The notes below the pieces were generated by a model. The model saw only the letters and a program-made list of their open reading frames with translations. It was not told the origin of the DNA and did not search any database. Shown here one piece after another: positions 1-6,478 of a DNA stretch of 9,805 nucleotides. The stretch is from Verrucomicrobiaceae bacterium (GTDB lineage Bacteria; Verrucomicrobiota; Verrucomicrobiae; Verrucomicrobiales; Akkermansiaceae): assembly GCA_003820635.1 (NCBI GenBank), contig RPOS01000115.1, forward strand, positions 1 through 9,805, read 5' to 3'. The translations under genes and the position numbers were made by a program. Positions within the stretch are counted from its first letter, which is position 1. Each line of letters opens with the position of its first letter.

Positions 1-798
1 CGTGCCGGAGACGTGAGTTGTCAGGCCGATCTTGCCGTAGCTGGGGGCCACACCTACGCCGCCCGAGATCAGCGCATTGCCCGTGGCTACATCGGCCAGC
101 TTGGACAGCGCGGTGGTGGTGGAGGCGTAGAGCAGATCGCCCACGGCATAACTTGATTGCCCAGTGCCCCCGCTGGTGGCCGCCAGCGTGCCGGCTAAAG
201 TCACCGCGCCAGTCGTAGCAGTTGCAGGCGTAAGCCCTGTAGTGCCTGCGCTAAATGATGTAACTGCAACGCTGGACGGCGTTGTCCAGGTTGGTGTTCC
301 AGCGGCAGCAGAAGTCAGAAATTGACCGCTGGTGCCCGCTGGCGTAAAGGCAATTGCAGACCCAGTGCCGTAACCAATACCGCCAGCCGTAGGCGAGCCA
401 TTCAAGTTGTACGATGCAATCGTGCCCAGTTCAGGTCTGGACGGAAGCGTATCAAATTGATTCTGAAGGTTGAGCGTCGCTTGCTCGTACTGCGCAATCA
501 TTGACGCAAGCTGAGCTTGGTCATACACGATGCCAAGCTGGCCAAGCACGGCTTCTGCTTGGTCTGACATGGCCGCAAGCTGCGCGCTGTCGCTGATTTG
601 TGCGATCTGGCCGGTCAGATCATAAACAGGTGGGCCAATCTGAAGATCGGATAGCGAAGTGTCGTTAGCGCCGCCGCCGGTCAGATTGAACAGATTGAAG
701 AAGAAGCGATACCATTCCCGCGACATAAGACCGGTGCGCGGGTCAATGAACTCAACGCGCGGCGCGGGGATGTTGGTGATATTGATCGGGCTAGGCAT
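1..798 (-). CDS. Tail fibre / tail-needle-position protein, 5' part (C-terminus outside window)
   Basis: An open frame runs from an ATG at 798-796 to base 1 without a stop, giving 266 visible residues. Residues 1-50 form a short N-terminal module (MPSPINITNI, then SREWYRFFFNLFNLTGGG at about 26-43) that I associate with the virion-attachment end of phage fibres. Residues about 66-118 are Gln/Ala/Leu-rich and look like a helical or coiled-coil rod. From about 130 the protein is Gly/Thr/Ala/Ser-rich, with a fibre-type segment at 205-260 (SGGTGQSSYAVGDLLYAS, then GNALISGGVGVAP). The start overlaps the end of the gp10-like gene by 8 bases (ATGCCTAG) and has no clear Shine-Dalgarno, so translation is probably coupled. 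In P22 the gene after gp10 is the tail needle gp26. This protein takes that position but looks more like a fibre, so its role is inferred. The receptor-binding tip would lie beyond the window. Confidence 0.8.
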   Translation of the reverse strand, partial: MPSPINITNIPAPRVEFIDPRTGLMSREWYRFFFNLFNLTGGGANDTSLSDLQIGPPVYDLTGQIAQISDSAQLAAMSDQAEAVLGQLGIVYDQAQLASMIAQYEQATLNLQNQFDTLPSRPELGTIASYNLNGSPTAGGIGYGTGSAIAFTPAGTSGQFLTSAAAGTPTWTTPSSVAVTSFSAGTTGLTPATATTGAVTLAGTLAATSGGTGQSSYAVGDLLYASTTTALSKLADVATGNALISGGVGVAPSYGKIGLTTHVSGT

Positions 799-2317
799 TG
801 GTCGGCGACAAGTGAAGTTCAGCGCCCATAATGGCGATCTTTACCGGGTCAGTGCCCGACACCTCATAGACTCGATCACGCAGCTTCATGGTCATGCCCA
901 GCCTGCGCCAGAGTACGCGTCGGCCATACTCACCAATCTTGCCCATGCTGCGCCAATGCTCGTTTGACCATGTATGACCGGCATCATCCGACCAGCGGAG
1001 CATGACCTGGGGGTCTGTACCCTGAACCGTTGAGACCGACACCAAAATCGTTGTGCCGCTTTCAGCCAGCAAAGCCAGTCCAACTTCAGTGTTAAGCGAG
1101 TTCAGCAGCGTAGAAACGTCATTGCCATCCAGACCAACGCCCGATTCACAGTCAAGCTGAAGGCTGTGGTGGGCCATACGATTCAGATTGTTCTGGCCGG
1201 TTGGCAACGCACGCCAGGATCGCAGCCACTTCTGAATGTCGCCGTTGTCGGAATACGTGGTGAGGTCAAAGGCATAGATGTTGCCATTAGCGTAGTCGCC
1301 CACGACAATTTCACCGCCAAAGTTCATTTGGCAGTTGCTGCGGTGCCGCGTGAATTGACCATTGCTGAACCCGGCGCGTTCGTGCCAGGCTTGTGTGGCT
1401 ACGTCATACACCCACGTCTTGCCTGCTGTGGGGAATACCAGCACATAGAATGCGTGGCCGTCTTGCTGGTAAGTGTAAGCAATCGCATCGGAAATATCCG
1501 AGTATTGTTGAATCTGCCATTCTACGGCGTGCGTGCTAATACGCTGCCCAGTGTAGCCATTGGCGCGATAGACGATGCCGTTACCGCGAGCATCAGACCC
1601 CAGCCAGAAGATGCCGTTATCCAGCTTGGCTACCGAGTAAGCGGCGGCACAGCCGATCTCGTTGAACGCACCTTGAATGCGCGCCAACGGGAAGTCGGCG
1701 TTGCCAGCGTCGTACCAAACTTCTACTGAATTAGTACCAAACAGCCACGCTTCGCGGTGGTCAATGATCAGCGAGACGAGTCCGTCGGGCGACCCTTCCG
1801 CGCTGGCAAAATCAAGCGGATCAACTTGAGTGCCTTCAAGCAGACTCGTAATCCAAACTTTTTGACTGTTAGGCTCATTGAATACAAAGTAACCATCTAA
1901 GTACCCCACTGTTACCGCGCCCGGAAAATCGGGGTCGGTAATCTGTTGGAACACAGAAGTGGAAGAATTGTAGATGTAGCTCGGGCCGTTACAAGCAATA
2001 AATAACTGGTTGCCGTTATCCGACATGGACACCGGCCCGGAACCTGACACAGTACCGAGCAGTGTCACTGCCCAGCTAGAGCTAATCCGGTAAAGATTGG
2101 TGCCGCTGACCGCGTATCCGTAGCCGCCGTACTGCCACAACCCACGGACAGGGCCGTCGCCCAAGCTGGCAAGCAAACGCAGCCCTGGCGCGCGACTCAA
2201 AAACGCAGGCTCTTTGCCCGCTTCCGGCACCATCTCGGGAAACAGATTCACCATGCGGCTATCCGCAGCATTGACGCTGCGGGCTACATAGCTGGAACCG
2301 AGAATTGGGGTTTTCAT
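791..2317 (-). CDS. P22 gp10-like tail hub / packaged-DNA stabilisation protein
   Basis: This 508-residue protein resembles P22 gp10 (about 470 residues), the tail hub that binds below the portal-gp4 complex and helps hold packaged DNA inside the head. Visible signs are the N-terminal stretch ending in MVNLFPEMVPEAGKEP followed by an APGL motif, and many beta-strand repeats with aromatic and Gly turns (GLWQYGGYGYAVSGTNLYRI). The C-terminal pattern RVLWRRLG at about 467-474, with a closing GAELHLSP, parallels RVLWKRVG and the final beta strand of P22 gp10 as I remember them. The ATG overlaps the stop of the upstream HAD gene in an ATGA arrangement (2317-2314), which implies coupled translation; the local Shine-Dalgarno is weak. 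Position after the gp4-like gene and before a fibre gene matches P22. Family assignment is confident; exact contacts are inferred. Confidence 0.88.
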   Translation of the reverse strand: MKTPILGSSYVARSVNAADSRMVNLFPEMVPEAGKEPAFLSRAPGLRLLASLGDGPVRGLWQYGGYGYAVSGTNLYRISSSWAVTLLGTVSGSGPVSMSDNGNQLFIACNGPSYIYNSSTSVFQQITDPDFPGAVTVGYLDGYFVFNEPNSQKVWITSLLEGTQVDPLDFASAEGSPDGLVSLIIDHREAWLFGTNSVEVWYDAGNADFPLARIQGAFNEIGCAAAYSVAKLDNGIFWLGSDARGNGIVYRANGYTGQRISTHAVEWQIQQYSDISDAIAYTYQQDGHAFYVLVFPTAGKTWVYDVATQAWHERAGFSNGQFTRHRSNCQMNFGGEIVVGDYANGNIYAFDLTTYSDNGDIQKWLRSWRALPTGQNNLNRMAHHSLQLDCESGVGLDGNDVSTLLNSLNTEVGLALLAESGTTILVSVSTVQGTDPQVMLRWSDDAGHTWSNEHWRSMGKIGEYGRRVLWRRLGMTMKLRDRVYEVSGTDPVKIAIMGAELHLSPTNA

Positions 2318-2559
2318 AATGCGTCTTGATAAATCCAGTGTGGGCTGTCATCAATCCAAATATCAGCTTTTATAATTGAAGCTTTTGCTTTTCGGCTGGT
2401 GTAAACAACATCAATTGGAACGTCGCTCACTACTTCATCAGGCCTACGCATTGTGACAATCTTTACAGTATGACCACGGGCACGCGCCGACTGGATAAAA
2501 TCCTCCCACAACACCGGGTCGGCGGTGTAGGTTTTGTCGTAGTCAAGTGCAATAAGCAT
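2314..2559 (-). CDS. Minimal HAD-superfamily phosphatase-like protein
   Basis: A very small (81-residue) protein with all four HAD signature positions. Numbering from the ATG at 2559, motif I is DYDKT with Asp6 (nucleophile) and Asp8 (acid/base). Motif II is Thr36 in VKIVTMRR. Motif III is a Lys at 57 or 59 in SRKAKA, and motif IV is the acidic pair Asp70-Asp71 in WIDDSP. There is no room for a cap domain, so it would be an open-site, capless enzyme. Such enzymes usually remove phosphate from small molecules or nucleic-acid ends; the substrate cannot be read here. I chose ATG 2559 over the in-frame TTG at 2562 because ATG is commoner and sits 7 bases after AGGGA. It overlaps the gp4-like stop by one base (TGATG) and the gp10-like start by four. 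Lying between two tail genes it is probably expressed late, although nothing shows that it is a virion part. Confidence 0.82.
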   Translation of the reverse strand: MLIALDYDKTYTADPVLWEDFIQSARARGHTVKIVTMRRPDEVVSDVPIDVVYTSRKAKASIIKADIWIDDSPHWIYQDAL

Positions 2560-3269
2560 CAATAATTCCCTGCATACACGTTGAAGCGTTGGCGAGTAGC
2601 CACCAGCGAGTACGGCAGGCTCATAACGTCGTCAGGATTGTTGATGCGCTTGATGTTGCGCTTGGCAGACATGGCGATCCGTTTGACCTGCGGCGAAGGC
2701 TCTACACCAAACTCAGCCGCAATTTCGCACGCAAGGTTGTAACGGAAAGCGCGCAGATAGCCAGGGGGAAATGCAAGATCAGTTGCCAGCGTTGCAGGCT
2801 GCGAAAGGGGTTCAACCGAAATGAAGTGCCATTCCAACGACCGCGTAGGTTTCGGGTAGATGAACATCGAAACGTCGGGGTACGTTTCATTCACAAAGAT
2901 AACTTGCGGATACGTGGAAGTAACCGTTTTGACGGCGATGCCGTTATATTGCTGCTGATTGATGAACTTAATGCCAAACGACACGTTAGTGCTAGGGTCG
3001 CGGTAGTAAGTAGCATCATCCAACCTAACCGGACGATTACCTACAAAGTTTCCCGTCGGGCCTAGTGTTCGCGTTATCTCATCAACAGGCCAAGTAAATA
3101 CTTGATCCTGAGTGCTAAACACCGAAAGTCGTTCAATGTTCCACGAATCAATCATCTGATTCATGGCAAACAAGGCGTCGGCAGAAGTCTCAGCAGAGGG
3201 TGACTCACCTTCGGCAAGCTGCCCAATCAGACGCAACGCGCCGTTAATCAAGTCACCAGCAGTTGCCAT
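2559..3269 (-). CDS. P22 gp4-like tail accessory factor (head-completion protein)
   Basis: This 236-residue protein fits the P22 tail accessory factor family (gp4), which attaches under the portal ring after packaging and is the platform for gp10. The N-terminus is helical (TAGDLINGALRLIGQLAEGE, then a Met/Trp helix ending DSWNIERL at about 47). A middle beta region carries Tyr/Pro-rich strands, including IYPKPT near 136. The C-terminal helix around 172-207 (LACEIAAEFG, then a basic run SAKRNIKRIN) is typical of this neck-protein family. It is longer than P22 gp4 (about 166 residues), mainly through the central beta part. The ATG at 3269 follows a GGGGAG Shine-Dalgarno a few bases upstream. 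It lies directly before the HAD and gp10-like genes. The family call comes from sequence pattern and gene order; I could not run a profile search. Confidence 0.85.
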   Translation of the reverse strand: MATAGDLINGALRLIGQLAEGESPSAETSADALFAMNQMIDSWNIERLSVFSTQDQVFTWPVDEITRTLGPTGNFVGNRPVRLDDATYYRDPSTNVSFGIKFINQQQYNGIAVKTVTSTYPQVIFVNETYPDVSMFIYPKPTRSLEWHFISVEPLSQPATLATDLAFPPGYLRAFRYNLACEIAAEFGVEPSPQVKRIAMSAKRNIKRINNPDDVMSLPYSLVATRQRFNVYAGNY

Positions 3270-3281
3270 CAGGCTCCCCTT

Positions 3282-3464
3282 TTAAGCTGCAATCTTCGGC
3301 GGTCGTCCTCGCCGTTTCACTTCAAGTTCATTGACTGGCGCGGATTCCGAGACAGGTTTCTCGGGATTATAGCGCACCCAGCCATGTGATTCATCATACT
3401 CAGCCTCAAGTTCCATAGTAGCGACCTTGGTGCCGTGACGTTCGTGTTTGAGATAGATATTCAT
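3282..3464 (-). CDS. Small hypothetical phage protein with AT-hook-like C-terminus
   Basis: A 60-residue protein of unknown function. Residues 1-35 (MNIYLKHERHGTKVATMELE, then DESHGWVRYNP) resemble short proteins I recall near phage capsid and neck genes. The C-terminus KRRGRPPK (50-57) matches the AT-hook core, an Arg-Gly-Arg-Pro element with basic flanks, which can lie in the minor groove of AT-rich DNA. This suggests DNA contact, perhaps at the head-neck interface, but that is inference. The ATG at 3464 has no recognisable Shine-Dalgarno and lies only 6 bases past a terminator-like hairpin. An internal ATG at 3416 (Met17) is preceded by AAGGT 7 bases upstream and could start a 44-residue form that keeps the AT-hook. 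I keep the longer start because the N-terminal pattern looks conserved in similar proteins. Confidence 0.7.
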   Translation of the reverse strand: MNIYLKHERHGTKVATMELEAEYDESHGWVRYNPEKPVSESAPVNELEVKRRGRPPKIAA

Positions 3465-3469
3465 AGGAT

Positions 3470-3492
3470 AAAACGGGGCCGAAGCCCCGTTT
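3470..3492 (-). terminator. Rho-independent terminator-like hairpin between the 137- and 60-residue genes
   Basis: Read on the minus strand, a 9-base perfect stem (AAACGGGGC / GCCCCGTTT) encloses a TTCG tetraloop and ends in TTTT, followed by A. It starts 4 bases after the stop at 3497 and ends 5 bases before the ATG at 3464. There is no room for a promoter between hairpin and gene, so the 60-residue gene must be reached by read-through. The hairpin may therefore be a partial attenuator or an mRNA 3'-end stabiliser. Confidence 0.8.
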
Positions 3493-3496
3493 GGCT

Positions 3497-3910
3497 TTAC
3501 AGTACGTGGATCACAGCAAAGTTGATCACAACCGCTTCAGACAACGCGCCGCCTGAAAGGTTGCGCAATGTAATTGTGCAGCTTCCAACGCCTTTGCCGG
3601 AAACCCAGCAGTTGTATGCACCAGCAGTAGCACCAGATGCAACACTTAAAACCACAACATCTTTAGCGCTGATTGTGCTGTTTGTCAAAGTGAACGTGAC
3701 GTTCGTGACGTTAGCCAACTCAGCGTTGTTCATGGTAATCTGGCCAGCAGACTTGTTCAAAGTCACGCCAGTTGATTTGCTTGTCAATTGAGTCACTGCG
3801 CCGCTTGCTTCTGCGGCGTAACCCAACTCGCCACCAGACATCACAAAGTCAGACCCAATGATGTTTTGGTCTTCGTAGGCAACGCCAATTGATTTGGTAT
3901 TGGAGGTCAT
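3497..3910 (-). CDS. Beta-rich head decoration/accessory protein candidate (137 aa)
   Basis: I recognise the type but not a named family. The 137-residue protein has an N-terminal stretch at 7-36 (SIGVAYEDQNIIGSDF, then GELGYAAEA). A compact beta domain follows at about 40-135, with alternating hydrophobic strands (VTFTLTNSTI, DVVVLSVASGATAGAYN, SCTITLRNLSGGALSEAVV). Similar small beta domains are common next to phage coat genes and in fibre proteins. Decoration of the capsid surface is therefore plausible, but it is inferred from fold type and position. Cys101 and Cys111 lie on neighbouring predicted strands. The ATG at 3910 has a good Shine-Dalgarno (AAGGA, 6 bases upstream). Terminator-like hairpins lie on both sides, so its expression level is probably set separately from the coat gene. 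No signal peptide or membrane segment is visible. Confidence 0.75.
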   Translation of the reverse strand: MTSNTKSIGVAYEDQNIIGSDFVMSGGELGYAAEASGAVTQLTSKSTGVTLNKSAGQITMNNAELANVTNVTFTLTNSTISAKDVVVLSVASGATAGAYNCWVSGKGVGSCTITLRNLSGGALSEAVVINFAVIHVL

Positions 3911-3923
3911 AATTTTTCCTTGT

Positions 3924-3948
3924 AAAACAGGGGCCGAAGCCCCCGTTT
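3924..3948 (-). terminator. Rho-independent terminator-like hairpin between the 134- and 137-residue genes
   Basis: On the minus strand AAACGGGGGC, a TTCG loop and GCCCCTGTTT form a 10-pair stem with one G-U wobble, ending in TTTT. It lies just after the stop at 3954 and 13 bases before the next ATG at 3910. Its sequence is nearly the same as the hairpin at 3470-3492, which suggests duplication or common selection. With no space for a promoter after it, some read-through is needed to express the 137-residue gene. Confidence 0.78.
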
Positions 3949-3953
3949 AATCT

Positions 3954-4358
3954 TTAGGCGATTTTGTACACTACATAAGCGCCGTCGCCAGTCTTACGGA
4001 AACGGAACAGTGCGCTAGTAGTGGCAGCCAGCGAAATAACAGCGTTGCCGCCGTTGGTCACGCCAGTGCTAAGAGCAAACGCCGCAGTGTAAGTAGCCGC
4101 AGCCGCATTCACCAACGCCAGATCAAACGTGCTGCCCACGCGGGCGCTAGGCACAGCCGCGTCAATCAAAGCGGCAGTAGGAAGCGTCAGTGTGGCGTTA
4201 GCCGTAGGAGTCGCTACCAGAACGCCACCAACAATTTGAGCAGCCGTCAGGGTTGCAGTGTCAGTAGCAGTTTGAGGGGCGGCAGCGTAACCAAGGATAG
4301 TTTCGTTGTTATTGCCGGAGCCAACTTGATAACCACCCGAACCATTAGGAAGAGCCAT
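3954..4358 (-). CDS. Ala/Thr-rich head decoration/accessory protein candidate (134 aa)
   Basis: A 134-residue protein rich in Ala, Thr and Gly with no catalytic motif. The N-terminus is flexible and Gly/Asn-rich (NGSGGYQVGSGNNNETILG, 5-23). The rest is a probable beta domain: a strand pair around 44-63 (VGGVLVATP, NATLTLPTAA), GSTFDLALVNAAAATYT at 75-91, and a C-terminal strand pattern LFRFRKTGDGAYVVYKIA. Placed directly after the coat gene, where many phages encode decoration proteins or head fibres, it is most simply read as one; this is inferred from position. The ATG at 4358 is preceded by AAAGGA 7 bases upstream. The gene is bounded by terminator-like hairpins at 4380-4406 and 3924-3948, so its dose may differ from that of the coat. 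The Gly/Asn-rich start would suit a short arm binding the capsid shell. Confidence 0.74.
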   Translation of the reverse strand: MALPNGSGGYQVGSGNNNETILGYAAAPQTATDTATLTAAQIVGGVLVATPTANATLTLPTAALIDAAVPSARVGSTFDLALVNAAAATYTAAFALSTGVTNGGNAVISLAATTSALFRFRKTGDGAYVVYKIA

Positions 4359-4379
4359 GATGTAATCCTTTCAATCGTT

Positions 4380-4406
4380 AAAAACCCCCGACGAACCGGG
4401 GGGTTT
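4380..4406 (-). terminator. Rho-independent terminator-like hairpin after the coat gene
   Basis: Read on the minus strand, a C6 run plus G pairs across a short GTTCGT loop with C plus a G5 run, followed directly by TTTTT. It lies 6 bases after the coat stop (4413) and 21 bases before the ATG of the next gene. One C may bulge, because six C face five G. A terminator right after the coat gene would lower transcription into the decoration-type genes, or protect the 3' end of an abundant coat mRNA. Confidence 0.8.
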
Positions 4407-4412
4407 GCAAAC

Positions 4413-5615
4413 TTAGCCCCAGATACGGCAAGCCATTTGCGGACGAATTGCGCTGTAGCCGTAGAGTACGTCAATACGGCAGGGCATACGGTCGTTGTTG
4501 ATGTCGTATTGACGCACAACACGCAGCGAGATGCCGTTATGCACAGCACGCGAAGCCATATCCACGCCTTGCGGCAGGAGAAGGTCGGCGGTGGCAAACG
4601 TGATCGCATCCTTGTGATACACAAGGTTTTGAGCGTACTGCGAAGCAGCGGAACCCAGCATGGTGACAGCCTTGCCGCTGGCGGGCAGCACATTGACGGT
4701 CGCCAGAGCGTGAGCAGCGGAATACAGGGACGGGTAGAACTTCAGCGTGCCGGAGCTAGATGCGGTCAAATCTTCAGTCACGACGAATTGCTGGAGCGAG
4801 CCAGTGGATTCGCGGGTTTGCGGATTGACAGCATACACGTCGGCGATGGTGAACACGTCGCCCACTTTCCATGTTTTGCTGGAGCCAGTGAAAGAGATGC
4901 TAACCGACGAAGCGCCTTCGGAAGTCACAGCAGCGCCGAGGGTGATCGTGGTGCCCCAATCGCCGGTGGTGTGCTGTTTGATCGACTGGGACATGTTGAT
5001 TTCATCAAAGCCCAACACGCCCGTGCCCATCATGCCATTCTTGAATTGCTTGGAAATGGTGTCGGTGGGGTTGAACAGACCCTTCATGCCTTCCACGAGG
5101 CCAGCGTTAGCGGCTGGGTTCACGGTGGCATAACGGGGCGACATAACAGCCGCGTTTTCGTTCAGCTTCTGTTGAGCTTGCAACAGAACCAGCGAAGTCG
5201 AAGGAGTTGTGCCGGGGGTGCCCACGCTGTTGCCGATGTACTTGTAGGCGTTAGCCACGTCAGCATCAATGGAGGAAGCCAGTTGGCTGATACGCGGCTT
5301 CAGCACGCGGTCAGCAAAGTCATCCAACTGCATGGTCAATTCAGCAGAGGTGAAGTTGATGCCGATATGCTTCTGGTTTGCCACGGACAAGGTGGTGAAT
5401 TGTTCGTTGTCGTCCTGAGTTTGCAGGGCGGCACCGTCAGTCACCAGCGCGCGGTCGGGCAGACGGATACGCAGTGTGGAGCCGATTTTCGCGCCTTCAA
5501 CGGCAAACGAATCGTCGTACTGGCGGTTCACGTTACGAGTAAGCACAAGATTATTCTCAAGGATTTCCAGCGCCTTGCGAGTAATCATGTCGATGGTTAG
5601 GATGCTATTTGCCAT
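4413..5615 (-). CDS. Major capsid (coat) protein, P22 gp5-like, HK97 fold
   Basis: This 400-residue protein (P22 gp5 has 430) forms the icosahedral head shell. The N-terminal part has the P22-type opening: helix ALEILENNL at 15-23, YDDSFAVEGAKIGSTLRIR at 33-51, and HIGINFTSAELTMQLDDF at 83-100. Residues about 220-300 are beta-rich (WKVGDVFTIADVYAVNP, QQFVVTED) and probably form the inserted I-domain that P22 coat carries. The C-terminus is the clearest mark: QNLVYHKDAITFATADL at 329-345, VRQYDINNDRMPCRIDVLYG at 367-386 and a final ACRIWG closely parallel P22 gp5 as I remember it. The ATG at 5615 follows AAGGA 6 bases upstream, a strong site. The gene is 19 bases after the scaffold gene and is followed by a hairpin terminator. 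This is one of the most certain assignments in the window. Confidence 0.93.
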   Translation of the reverse strand: MANSILTIDMITRKALEILENNLVLTRNVNRQYDDSFAVEGAKIGSTLRIRLPDRALVTDGAALQTQDDNEQFTTLSVANQKHIGINFTSAELTMQLDDFADRVLKPRISQLASSIDADVANAYKYIGNSVGTPGTTPSTSLVLLQAQQKLNENAAVMSPRYATVNPAANAGLVEGMKGLFNPTDTISKQFKNGMMGTGVLGFDEINMSQSIKQHTTGDWGTTITLGAAVTSEGASSVSISFTGSSKTWKVGDVFTIADVYAVNPQTRESTGSLQQFVVTEDLTASSSGTLKFYPSLYSAAHALATVNVLPASGKAVTMLGSAASQYAQNLVYHKDAITFATADLLLPQGVDMASRAVHNGISLRVVRQYDINNDRMPCRIDVLYGYSAIRPQMACRIWG

Positions 5616-5634
5616 GATGATTCCTTAAAAGAAG

Positions 5635-6411
5635 TTAGCGGTTGCGTTGCGCTTCAGCTTTCCGAATTTGCCGGTTACGTTCTGCTTCAATCCACTCCGA
5701 CGCGCTCATGGTTTTAGTTGAGCGTGGGTCAGTTGTATCGTAAGCAGTTCCGCCAGTAGAGCGGGCAGTAACAGGTGCAATCGGTGCCGGAGCACTAGTC
5801 GTTTTCTTTGTGACCGGCTCAGAAGCTAACTTAGCTTCGATCCGACCAATTTCTTTGGCTTGTACGAGGGGCGACAAACGAGAAATACGGTCAGCTTCTT
5901 TCGGATTAGAGCCAAGGTAATACGCTAGGTCTGGCCCTGCATCGGAAGATCGAATTGCCTCTGCCATCACGTTGGTGATTCGCAGATTGGGGTTGTATGC
6001 GACTTGCTCGAAGTCCTCATACTTGTCCCTGGCCTGCTCTTCACGCTCTTGATAGGCACTCAGCACTTCTTGCTGTTGCCGTTGAACTTCCCGCTGCTGG
6101 AGTCGTTCTTCTGCCTTACGGTCTGCCAATGCTTCGGCATACGCTTCAACAGATTCAAACTGATCCACGGGCGGCAAATCCACTGGCGCACTACGAGGCG
6201 CTTGTTGCTGCGTCCGTTGTGCTTGTTCCCGTTCCCACTTGCGCTGTTCTCTTGCAAGCCTTTTACCGATAGCCGCATCCAGTTCTTCCTGTGTGAAAGT
6301 CTTGGATACTGTTTCGGCAACTTCCGGCGTCGAAACTTCGGGTTCAGGTGAGGCCGTCTCAACCTGTTCCGGCGCGGGTGCTTCCGCTAATGCTGCAACT
6401 TCTTCATTCAT
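5635..6411 (-). CDS. Scaffolding protein (procapsid assembly), P22 gp8 counterpart
   Basis: A 258-residue, highly charged, probably all-helical protein (P22 gp8 has 303). It would fill the procapsid, guide coat assembly and leave before DNA packaging. Residues 1-35 are Glu/Pro/Ala-rich and disordered-looking. From 38, FTQEELDAAIGKRLAREQRK starts a long Gln/Glu/Arg coiled coil that, after a Pro-rich break at 69-82, continues to about 130 (KAEERLQQREVQRQQQE). A central segment at 130-195 (DKYEDFEQVAYNP, AYYLGSNPKEADRI) is more ordered. After a Thr/Pro/Ala linker, the C-terminus has a helix (SASEWIEAERNRQIRKAEAQ) ending in basic residues, like the coat-binding helix-turn-helix at the P22 scaffold C-terminus. 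The start ATG at 6411 follows AGGA 8 bases upstream. The place right before coat supports the role. Sequence conservation in this family is low, so the call rests on composition, helix pattern and position. Confidence 0.85.
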   Translation of the reverse strand: MNEEVAALAEAPAPEQVETASPEPEVSTPEVAETVSKTFTQEELDAAIGKRLAREQRKWEREQAQRTQQQAPRSAPVDLPPVDQFESVEAYAEALADRKAEERLQQREVQRQQQEVLSAYQEREEQARDKYEDFEQVAYNPNLRITNVMAEAIRSSDAGPDLAYYLGSNPKEADRISRLSPLVQAKEIGRIEAKLASEPVTKKTTSAPAPIAPVTARSTGGTAYDTTDPRSTKTMSASEWIEAERNRQIRKAEAQRNR

Positions 6412-6451
6412 GGTTGATTCCTGTGGAATCCCTGGTCTAACGGGCCAGTAC

Positions 6452-6470
6452 GTTTAATACAGTTTAATAC
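6452..6470. repeat. Tandem 9-base repeat GTTTAATAC in the tailspike-scaffold gap
   Basis: GTTTAATAC occurs at 6452-6460 and again at 6462-6470, a period of 10 bases or about one helical turn. The 67-base gap (6412-6478) is one of the two longest non-coding stretches here and is AT-rich on this side. A period of one turn would suit a protein-binding site or part of a promoter region for the scaffold-coat genes, but no clear -35/-10 pair is visible. It may be chance. Confidence 0.4.
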
Positions 6471-6478
6471 TATTTTGT

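Noticed and set aside
18..504. Short Arg/Trp-rich plus-strand frames at the left end.
   Set aside because: They are antisense to the open fibre frame 798-1 and have low-complexity composition typical of false frames.
1166..1729. A 187-residue plus-strand open frame.
   Set aside because: It lies wholly opposite the gp10-like gene, shows no motif and has no convincing ribosome site; shadow of the real frame.
4236..5600. A 454-residue open frame on the plus strand, opposite the coat and 134-residue genes.
   Set aside because: It is antisense to a certain P22-type coat gene, starts within another gene, has a His/Val/Gly-rich composition with no recognisable domain, and is explained by the codon use of the true strand.
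6431..6447. Possible terminator hairpin (CTGG...CCAG) after the tailspike gene.
   Set aside because: The stem has only four pairs with a nine-base loop and no following T run on the coding strand.
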